From: Moraxella lacunata
Lineage (GTDB): Bacteria; Pseudomonadota; Gammaproteobacteria; Pseudomonadales; Moraxellaceae
Length of the DNA stretch: 42,012 bases
Assembly: GCF_002027545.1 (NCBI RefSeq)
Contig: NZ_MXAN01000012.1
Location: forward strand, 19,765 to 61,776
Direction: 5' to 3'
Shown: positions 8,816-15,028 of the stretch, one piece after another
How the letters are laid out: the number at the start of each line of letters is the position of its first letter
Position numbering within the stretch: position 1 is the stretch's first letter
Notes under the pieces: model-generated
What the model saw: the letters and a program-made list of their open reading frames with translations, nothing else
The model's database searches: none
Told to the model about the DNA's origin: nothing
Position numbers and translations under genes: made by a program

Positions 8816-9022
8816 TAGGGCATGCCTGCCTTTTGTATTTGCAATGAAAATCACGAAAAATCGCACGCTTTTCAAGGAAAAAGCTCGTTTGATAGTCGTT
8901 CTATCAAACGAGCTTTTGACTTCGAGTCACAAGATTTAGCCATTTTTCATGCAAAAACGATTAGTTTATCTCTAAAATATTTCTATATTGCAAATAGTGT
9001 TATAAAGGGCAGGCACGCCCTA
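8816..9022. mobile_element. MITE copy 1, 207 bp
   Basis: The element is bounded by imperfect inverted ends TAGGGCATGCCTGCC and (reverse complement of the right end) TAGGGCGTGCCTGCC. Its body aligns with the element at 24531-24739 read in reverse, including GTATTTGCAATGAAAA and TTTTTCAAGGAAAAA. The ends include TA, suggesting a TA target duplication as in Tc1/IS630-type elements. It encodes no transposase. A perfect 17-bp hairpin lies at 8879-8917. Confidence 0.75.
8879..8917. terminator. Perfect 17-bp hairpin inside MITE copy 1
   Basis: The arms aaaagctcgtttgatag and ctatcaaacgagctttt close a 5-base loop. With A- and T-tracts at its base it could stop transcription in both directions, insulating tbpA from the tonB side. 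Termination is inferred. Confidence 0.5.
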
Positions 9023-9249
9023 GTACAGATTACCAACCTTGATAACCGCATCCTTATCGTCCGTCATGGAAAGTAGGTACACCCCACAAACCCCAAATAT
9101 GCTACAATACCCTAACATCCGTTAAATAGGGATTCTAAATACCATGACCTACTCGTAACTCCACTCTCAACTAAACTCACCCAAGCCCCTTGAAACAAAA
9201 ACGACATAGCCCAATCCTAAGTTTCACCACAAAACAATCAGAGCAAGCC

Positions 9250-9561
9250 ATGTCGTATGATGATTTTATCATTGTTGCCTATCTTTTGGTAGAGACTTTG
9301 TATCAAAATATTGTAACCAAACCTTTAAGAGGCAAAGGTTTTACTCATGCTTTATCTGATGCAAAAATCATTACCATGGAGCTTGTTGGAGAGTGCTTAG
9401 GTCTTTATACAGACAAAGGCATTTGGGCTTATTTTACCAATCATTACACTCACTATCTCCCTAAATTAGGCTCCTACCTAAACTTTGCCAAACACTGTGC
9501 TAACTTGGTTTGGATTAAGGATAAGATGATGAGCGTGCTTGGTGCTTTTTTGGTGAAATAA
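9250..9561 (+). pseudogene. IS982-family transposase, N-terminal remnant
   Basis: The 103-residue frame matches the N-terminal part of IS982-family transposases: MSYDDFIIVAYLLVETLYQ, then LSDAKIITMELVGECLGLYTDKGIWAYF and a Leu/Ala-rich helix. Family members are about 290 residues, so the whole DDE catalytic part is missing, and the frame ends shortly after KDKMMSVLGAF. No second insertion-sequence end was identified downstream, where the tonB promoter region begins. It is a decayed element whose arrival could have joined or separated the tbp and ton-lbp halves of the island. It cannot transpose by itself. Confidence 0.8.
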
Positions 9562-9612
9562 ATTTTACCAAAATGTTGCAATTTATAATCAAATTATTTA
9601 TAATATAACAAA

Positions 9613-9627
9613 TGATAATCGTTAATA
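9613..9627 (+). promoter_or_regulatory. Fur-box-like site upstream of tonB
   Basis: tgATAATcgTTAaTa matches 12 of 15 positions of the 7-1-7 Fur consensus and lies 56-70 bp before the tonB start, where a promoter is expected. Confidence 0.55.
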
Positions 9628-9682
9628 TTTTTAATTTTCTATAAATAGATGTGCTACATTTAGTTGTTTATGGGTGTTTTAA

Positions 9683-10702
9683 GTGGATAATTCCAAAAAA
9701 ATCAAAGTGTTGGCTATCTCTATCGCAGCTGTCTTGCATGGATTGGTAGGTTTTGGATTGGCGAATATGACCATAAAACCAATAACACCACCACCTGTAA
9801 CGCCGCCCTTAGAGATTGAATTCATCAAAGAATCAGTGCCTGAACCCATCGCACTTAATGACCTTGAATCGCCCGAACCACCAGGCGAACCTGTTGTTAC
9901 GCCAGAGCCTGTTGTAGAGCCAGAGGTTGCTACTCCTGAGGTTGTTGAACCGCCTGAACCCATTTCTGAACCGCCACCCAAACCTGAGCCATTGCCCGAG
10001 CCTGAACCGATTCCTGAACCTGAGCCATTGCCCGAGCCTGAACCTGAGCCCGAGATTGATGTAGAAGCCATCTTAGAACAACAAAGACTTCAAGAGGCTT
10101 GGGTTGCCCAGCAAAAACAATTGGCCAAAATTCAAGAACAAGAGCGACTTGAACAAGAACGCCTTGAAAATGAACGCAGAGAACAAGAGCGACTTGAACA
10201 AGAACGGCTAGAACAAGAACGCTTAGAAAACGCAAGACGTGAGCAGGAGCGACTTGACAACGAACGCAGAGCCAGAGAACAAGCACAAAAAGAAGCCCAA
10301 GCGGCTGCTGCAAGACAAGCGGCCGCCCAAGCGGCGGCTGATGCCGCCAAAAAAGCAGGCAATCATGGGGGCGGTCAGCCTGCCCAAAATCAGACCGTGG
10401 AAGGTGGTATTAATATCAGTAATGCCAGCTGGAAAACCAAGCCCAGAGTGAATAATTTTTGTTCAGCAAGAAGTGATATTGACACCACGCTTCAAGTGAG
10501 TTTCCGTGTTGATGCTGAGGGTAAAATCTCTAATGTCAATTTAAATGGCTCAACAGGCGATGCCAAATTAGACCGACAGATTATCCGTCAAATCGGTCGT
10601 GGTCGCCTGCATCCGTTTAGAGAGGGTAACATCACACGTGTTGGCACTGCAATTTATCCGATTACGTTAAAACTACCAAAAGATGAGTCATGTACCAACT
10701 AA
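9683..10702 (+). CDS. tonB: TonB-like energy transducer with TolA-like coiled coil
   Basis: TonB links inner-membrane ExbB/ExbD proton flow to outer-membrane receptors such as TbpA and LbpA. The 339-residue product has one N-terminal membrane helix (about 8-30, VLAISIAAVLHGLVGFGL). A Pro/Glu-rich periplasmic arm follows (about 33-122), then a long Glu/Arg/Gln coiled coil of repeated QERLEQERLE units (about 125-225) that recalls TolA. The C-terminal domain is TonB/TolA type (TLQVSFRVDAEGKISNVNLNGSTGDAKLDRQ, about 268-300). The start is GTG; no in-frame ATG gives a longer or better frame. The usual YP entry to the C-terminal domain is replaced by a stretch containing Cys, and a second Cys lies near the end. 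exbB and exbD follow, which favours TonB over TolA. Confidence 0.88.
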   Translation: MDNSKKIKVLAISIAAVLHGLVGFGLANMTIKPITPPPVTPPLEIEFIKESVPEPIALNDLESPEPPGEPVVTPEPVVEPEVATPEVVEPPEPISEPPPKPEPLPEPEPIPEPEPLPEPEPEPEIDVEAILEQQRLQEAWVAQQKQLAKIQEQERLEQERLENERREQERLEQERLEQERLENARREQERLDNERRAREQAQKEAQAAAARQAAAQAAADAAKKAGNHGGGQPAQNQTVEGGINISNASWKTKPRVNNFCSARSDIDTTLQVSFRVDAEGKISNVNLNGSTGDAKLDRQIIRQIGRGRLHPFREGNITRVGTAIYPITLKLPKDESCTN

Positions 10703-10807
10703 TTTTGTGGTTTTAACTGATTTTTAGCAATAATTCTTATGATAACTTAGTTGAGTTGCCCAGATATTTGGTCATTTGATTAGGTTTTGAAAATTTGAGG
10801 TGAATTT

Positions 10808-11356
10808 ATGGATTTTGGATTTTATTGGTCGCATACCGATGCGGTGAGTAAGACACTGTTTTTTGTCTTATTGGCTTTATCAATGACATCTTGGGTTGTG
10901 GGCATCATGCGTGTGATTAACTCTCGGCGTCGCACAGCAAATATTGTTGATGAGCTAACCTCCCAAATCAATATCCAAAACTTGGATGATTTGCCATTTG
11001 ACCAACGCAAGATGGCAACAGAGCAAAAACTGCTCCAACAAATCGCTCGTCATCGTTATGAACTTGAAAAAGGTCTGCCCGTTCTTGGCACAACAGCTTC
11101 CATCGCACCTTTTATTGGGCTGTTTGGTACAGTTTGGGGGATTTTTCATGCCCTTCATAGCATCGGTGCAACAGGTCAAGCAGGCTTGGCACAAGTGGCA
11201 GGGCCTGTGGGCGAGGCATTGATTATGACAGGTTTGGGTTTGGCGGTTGCAATACCTGCGGTGATCTTTTATAACATTGCCACACGCATCAACAAGCAAG
11301 CGATTCATCTGGCAACTGATACAGCCCATCAAATTCTGTCTAAGATTGTACGATAA
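10808..11356 (+). CDS. exbB: ExbB / MotA-TolQ-ExbB proton channel family protein
   Basis: ExbB forms the pentameric inner-membrane proton channel that powers TonB. The 182-residue product is shorter than E. coli ExbB, as in Neisseria and other small ExbB proteins. It has three membrane helices: near 15-37, 100-122 (TASIAPFIGLFGTVWGIFHAL, the conserved family signature) and 137-160 (EALIMTGLGLAVAIPAVIFYNI). The start ATG follows GAGGTG at good spacing. It lies 105 bp after tonB and 11 bp before exbD, so the three are probably one operon. Confidence 0.9.
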   Translation: MDFGFYWSHTDAVSKTLFFVLLALSMTSWVVGIMRVINSRRRTANIVDELTSQINIQNLDDLPFDQRKMATEQKLLQQIARHRYELEKGLPVLGTTASIAPFIGLFGTVWGIFHALHSIGATGQAGLAQVAGPVGEALIMTGLGLAVAIPAVIFYNIATRINKQAIHLATDTAHQILSKIVR

Positions 11357-11367
11357 AGGAGATTCTG

Positions 11368-11769
11368 ATGGCTTTTGAATTGGGTGATCATGACAATAAC
11401 GGCATGAATGAGATGAACCTTATTCCGCTGATTGACATCATGTTGGTTTTGATGATTATTTTTTTGGTAACAGCAACGGTGCTAAACCCAAGTGTACCGC
11501 TTGATTTACCAAAAACTTCGGCATCGGTGAATGATGCACCGCCTGAGGTCTTACAAATTAGCATTGATGAGGCAGGGGGGATTTATTGGGACCGTGAAGC
11601 ACTGAGCTTAGATGAGCTAAGTCAGCGTTTCACCGAGCAGGTTAATGCAGGCAAAAACCCTCAAATTAATTTGCGTGCTGATAAAGAGGGTAAATACGAC
11701 ACCGTCGCACAGGTTTTGGCTGAGGCATCAAAAGCAGGACTGGGCAAAATCGCTTTTGTCAGCGAATAG
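11368..11769 (+). CDS. exbD: ExbD / TolR family biopolymer transport protein
   Basis: ExbD is the single-pass partner of ExbB. The 133-residue product carries the family start MNEMNLIPLIDIMLVLMIIF, in which the Asp of LIDIMLVL is the membrane aspartate needed for proton-driven function. A periplasmic domain with QISIDEAGGIYWDREAL and INLRADKEGKYDTVAQVLAEASKAG follows. A strong ribosome binding site (AAAGGAG) precedes the ATG. Its close spacing to exbB indicates co-expression. A perfect hairpin follows at 11784-11813. Confidence 0.92.
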   Translation: MAFELGDHDNNGMNEMNLIPLIDIMLVLMIIFLVTATVLNPSVPLDLPKTSASVNDAPPEVLQISIDEAGGIYWDREALSLDELSQRFTEQVNAGKNPQINLRADKEGKYDTVAQVLAEASKAGLGKIAFVSE

Positions 11770-11783
11770 ATGGATTTGATTTG

Positions 11784-11813
11784 GGGTGTGTTGAGCATTG
11801 GTTCAACACACCC
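11784..11813. terminator. Hairpin after exbD, possibly made of two MITE ends
   Basis: gggtgtgttga and tcaacacaccc form a perfect 11-bp stem. There is no T-run, so termination is uncertain. Each arm resembles the GGGCGTGTTGAACATT end of the MITE at 24531, so it may be a shrunken copy reduced to its two ends. Confidence 0.5.
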
Positions 11814-11835
11814 TAATTATTGCCCATCATTCTAC

Positions 11836-11863
11836 TTATCAACCATAAATTATCAACCATAAA
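11836..11863. repeat. 14-bp exact tandem duplication
   Basis: The unit ttatcaaccataaa occurs twice in direct succession between exbD and the lbpB Fur-like site. Confidence 0.75.
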
Positions 11864-11960
11864 GATTTATCTTACCAAAAAATCTTATTACACCATTAAT
11901 ATTGTCACAGAAAAATATCAGAAAATAACTTGCTAGATTGTAAATTTTTATGTTATTATA

Positions 11961-11975
11961 TGATACTAATTATCA
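11961..11975. promoter_or_regulatory. Strong Fur-box-like site upstream of lbpB
   Basis: On the minus strand it reads tgATAATtAgTATCa, 14 of 15 positions of the 7-1-7 consensus, the best match in the window. Iron repression of lbpB-lbpA-slam is inferred. It lies 224 bp before the lbpB start, so either the leader is long or a closer promoter was missed. Confidence 0.7.
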
Positions 11976-12198
11976 TTAGTGCCAAGATATCCATTGCTAA
12001 ACTTCATCCCCCATCTTAACAATTACCAAACGGTGAGCGGATTGTCTGATTGACAGCAAGCTTAGCATAACAGCATCGGCTGATTGTGCTTTTTGCCTTG
12101 TTATGTGTTTATGGGAGTTGATTGCACTTTTCTTCGTGGTGGATGCTTGGGCTGATTTAGTAAAGCGGTCTTCATAACACACCAAACGAGACATCACC

Positions 12199-14814
12199 AT
12201 GAGTACTGTCAAAGCCCCCCACATTTTCTACCAAAAACACACCCTTAGTCTTGCCATCGCCAGTATTTTTGCTGCCGCTCTGATGACAGGCTGCCGCTCT
12301 GATGACATCAGTGCCAATGCACCCAATGTTACCCAACTGCCCCAAGGCACAGTTTTACCAACACCGAACACAGGTCATGACAACACCAATAATGCCAACA
12401 ATCAGGGCAACAACACGGATAACAACACCAGCACAACTGACCCAAATGGCGATAACAACCAACTGACACAATCACAAAAGACCGCCGCCGCCGCAGGGTT
12501 TTTTGTGATGGGTAAGATTCGTGATACCAGCCCAAAAAATGACCCAGATTATAGCGATGATTTGATACAGCAGTGGCTAGGCAAATTATATGTTGGTATT
12601 GATGCCCATCGCCCAGATGGCATCGGAGCAGGTAAAAACTTGCGTCAGCCCATCACCGCCAATGACATCAAACCCTTGTATTTTAACAAATTCCCTGCAT
12701 TGTCTGATTTGCACTTAGACAGTGAACGCCATCGTTTTGACCCCCAAAAGATAAACACCATTAAAGTGTATGGTTATGGCAACTTAACAACACCGTCCAA
12801 CAACAACACTCACATCAATCATCAGCAAGCTGATAATGCCAAAGCCAAAAAGCCCGCCGATGCTTATGAAAATATCCGTTTTGGGTATCTTGAACTACAA
12901 GGCAGCAGCCTGACCCAAAAAAATGCCGATACTCAAAATGACCAAGACCGCATTCCCAAACCCATGCCCATTTTGTTTTATCATGGAGAAAACGCCAGCA
13001 GCCAGTTGCCCAGTGCTGGTAAATTTAACTACACAGGCAACTGGCTGTACCTAAGTGATGTCAAAAAACGCCCCGCCCTTTCAGCAGCAGATGATCGAGT
13101 GGGGGTCTATCTCAATGCCAGTGGCAAGGCCAACGAGGGCGATGTCGTCAGTGCCGCCCACATTTATCTAAACGGCTTTCAATATAAGCACACGCCTGCC
13201 ACTTATCAGGTGGATTTTGACACAAACTCATTAACAGGCAAGCTGTCTTATTATGATAATCCCAATCAGCAAAATGATAAAGGCGACTATATTAAAAGCC
13301 AATTTGACACTACCAAAAAAGTCAATGAAACCGATGTGTATCAAATTGATGCCAAAATCAAAGGCAACCGCTTTGTCGGTACAGCCAAATCTTTGGTTAA
13401 CGAAAACACACAAACCGCACCTTTTATCAAAGAGCTGTTCTCTGATGCTGCCAACCCAAACAACCCAAACCCCAACTCAGACACGCTAGAAGGCGGGTTT
13501 TATGGTAAGTCGGGCGATGAGCTGGCGGGTAAATTTTTATCCAATGACAACGCATCTTATGTGGTCTTTGGTGGCAAACGAGACAAAACGGCCAAACCTG
13601 TCGCCACAAAAACGGTGTATTTTAGTGCAGGCTTTGAAAAACCCAACACCAGTTTTGTGGATAATGAAACGATTGGTAAAATCATTGATAAAGCAAAGTT
13701 AAATGATGCGGTGAATGAGAAAATTTATGATGGTGATATTCCTATCAGTGATGAACGCTATGATGAATATCCTTGGGGTCAGCCAAAAGCAGAGTTCACC
13801 AAAAAAGTCAGCAGCAGTACCCAAGCCGTACCAGCTTATTTTGGGCAACATGATAAATTTTATTTTAATGGCAACTATTATGACCTATCAGCCAGCAGTG
13901 TTAATAAATTAGCCCCTGCCGATGCTGTCAAAGCCAACCAATCCATTAAAGAAAAATACCCTGATGCCAAACTAAATAAAGACAACCAAGTTACCACCAT
14001 CGTGTTACAAGAAGCCAAAGGTGGTAAGCCGTATACCGCCATTCGTGCCAAAAGCTATCAGCACATCAGTTTTGGCGAGACGCTGTATAACGATGCCAAC
14101 CAAACCCCAACACGCAGTTATTTTGTGCAAGGCGGTAGGGCCGATACCAGCACCACACTGCCCAAGGCAGGTCAATTCACCTACAACGGTCTTTGGGCAG
14201 GCTATCTTACCCAAAAAAAGGATAAAGGTTATAGCGATAAAGAAGAGATCATCAAGGCAAAAGGTCATCAAGGTTATCTGTTAACCGAAGACTTTACCCC
14301 AGAAGAAGATGACGATGATTTGGTCGCATCTGCTGGCCTCCAAGATGATGATGCAGACGCCGATGATGATGGTGCAGATAATGTGTATCAAAAAGGTGAT
14401 ATTCGCCCTGAATTTGCCAACAAGCACTTGCCCATTAACGAGCCTACTTATGAAAAAACCTTCTCCTTAGATGGTAAAAATAAAGCTAAGTTTGATGTGG
14501 ATTTTGACACCAACAGCCTGACAGGCAATCTCAATGACAATAATGGCGACATTGTTTTTAACATCAAAGATGGCAAGATTGATGGCACAGCCTTTACCGC
14601 CAAAGCCGATGTGTCCGATTATCGCCATGAGATTGGCAATAACAGCAGTGGCGGATTTTTATACAATATTCAAGACATTGATGTTAAGGGGCAATTTTTT
14701 GGCACAAATGGCGAAGAGTTGGCAGGACAGTTACAGTATGACAAAGGCGATGGCATCAATGACACCGCCGAAAAAGCAGGGGCTGTCTTTGGGGCTGTCA
14801 AAGAGACCAAATAA
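12199..14814 (+). CDS. lbpB: Lactoferrin-binding protein B, surface lipoprotein
   Basis: LbpB is the bilobed surface lipoprotein that binds host lactoferrin beside LbpA. The 871-residue product has a long signal peptide with lipobox LMTGC (Cys about 32), then an Asn/Thr-rich linker (about 52-92). The N-lobe is closed by GGFYGKSGDELAGKF (about 431-445). The C-lobe contains a strongly acidic stretch (about 697-734, EEDDDD and DDDADADDDGADN) and ends in FFGTNGEELAGQ. Acidic C-lobe stretches are a known LbpB hallmark, linked to lactoferrin binding and protection from cationic lactoferricin. From memory it closely matches M. catarrhalis LbpB. The lipobox is encoded by a 19-bp tandem repeat read in two frames. 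lbpA and slam follow on the same strand. Confidence 0.94.
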   Translation: MSTVKAPHIFYQKHTLSLAIASIFAAALMTGCRSDDISANAPNVTQLPQGTVLPTPNTGHDNTNNANNQGNNTDNNTSTTDPNGDNNQLTQSQKTAAAAGFFVMGKIRDTSPKNDPDYSDDLIQQWLGKLYVGIDAHRPDGIGAGKNLRQPITANDIKPLYFNKFPALSDLHLDSERHRFDPQKINTIKVYGYGNLTTPSNNNTHINHQQADNAKAKKPADAYENIRFGYLELQGSSLTQKNADTQNDQDRIPKPMPILFYHGENASSQLPSAGKFNYTGNWLYLSDVKKRPALSAADDRVGVYLNASGKANEGDVVSAAHIYLNGFQYKHTPATYQVDFDTNSLTGKLSYYDNPNQQNDKGDYIKSQFDTTKKVNETDVYQIDAKIKGNRFVGTAKSLVNENTQTAPFIKELFSDAANPNNPNPNSDTLEGGFYGKSGDELAGKFLSNDNASYVVFGGKRDKTAKPVATKTVYFSAGFEKPNTSFVDNETIGKIIDKAKLNDAVNEKIYDGDIPISDERYDEYPWGQPKAEFTKKVSSSTQAVPAYFGQHDKFYFNGNYYDLSASSVNKLAPADAVKANQSIKEKYPDAKLNKDNQVTTIVLQEAKGGKPYTAIRAKSYQHISFGETLYNDANQTPTRSYFVQGGRADTSTTLPKAGQFTYNGLWAGYLTQKKDKGYSDKEEIIKAKGHQGYLLTEDFTPEEDDDDLVASAGLQDDDADADDDGADNVYQKGDIRPEFANKHLPINEPTYEKTFSLDGKNKAKFDVDFDTNSLTGNLNDNNGDIVFNIKDGKIDGTAFTAKADVSDYRHEIGNNSSGGFLYNIQDIDVKGQFFGTNGEELAGQLQYDKGDGINDTAEKAGAVFGAVKETK
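12271..12308 (+). repeat. 19-bp tandem repeat across the LbpB lipobox
   Basis: Two copies of gctgccgctctgatgacag lie head to tail, differing at one base. Because 19 is not a multiple of three, the copies are read in different frames: the first gives ...AAALMT and the second ...GCRSDD. Gain or loss of one copy would shift the frame right at the signal peptide. Confidence 0.85.
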
Positions 14815-15028
14815 CGCCCCCCATCATCGTTTAGTCGTTTAGTCGCTTGACCAACAGTTGATGACGCCCTTGGCAATGCCTTAAAACAGCACTTTGAAAT
14901 GGTGTCTTGAAACAATGTCTTAAAACAATGCCTTGGGCGAATTCTTGGATAAATACACCAGATTTGCCTTGGGCTAATATCTTGATAAAACATCGCCAGA
15001 AAATAGAAAATAAAGTTTAGGATTTTTT
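14815..15028 (+). other. lbpB-lbpA intergenic region with short degenerate repeats
   Basis: The 214-bp gap contains related words gccttaaaaca, gtcttgaaacaa, gtcttaaaacaa and gccttgggc, plus a doubled cgtttagt. No gene or terminator is clear. Partial uncoupling of lbpA from lbpB, or an mRNA structure, is possible. Confidence 0.4.

Larger units (their letters stand above)
8489..9249. other. tbpA leader, MITE and IS remnant flank, no intact gene
   Basis: The tbpA leader (8489-8815) is AT-rich and carries the inverted repeat at 8615-8686. A complete MITE occupies 8816-9022. DNA from about 9023 to 9249 leads into the IS982 remnant and shows no reading frame I can support. Confidence 0.6.
11770..12198. 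other. exbD-lbpB intergenic region, 429 bp
   Basis: No gene is supported. It contains an 11-bp hairpin, a 14-bp exact tandem duplication (11836-11863) and a strong Fur-box-like site (11961-11975). A possible promoter lies around it (TTGCTA at about 11931, 17 bp, TTATTA). That implies an lbpB leader of roughly 220 nt. Confidence 0.5.

Noticed and set aside
8822..9076. 84-residue plus-strand ORF
   Set aside because: It lies almost wholly in MITE copy 1 and the hairpin; the second MITE copy does not keep the frame.
9679..10362. Minus-strand ORFs rich in Ser/Gly and Arg/Ser repeats
   Set aside because: Antisense to the Pro/Glu and QERLE repeats of tonB; no ribosome binding site or independent signal.
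11997..12224. 75-residue minus-strand ORF over the lbpB leader
   Set aside because: It overlaps the lbpB start on the other strand, has no recognisable motif and lies in a probable promoter/leader region.
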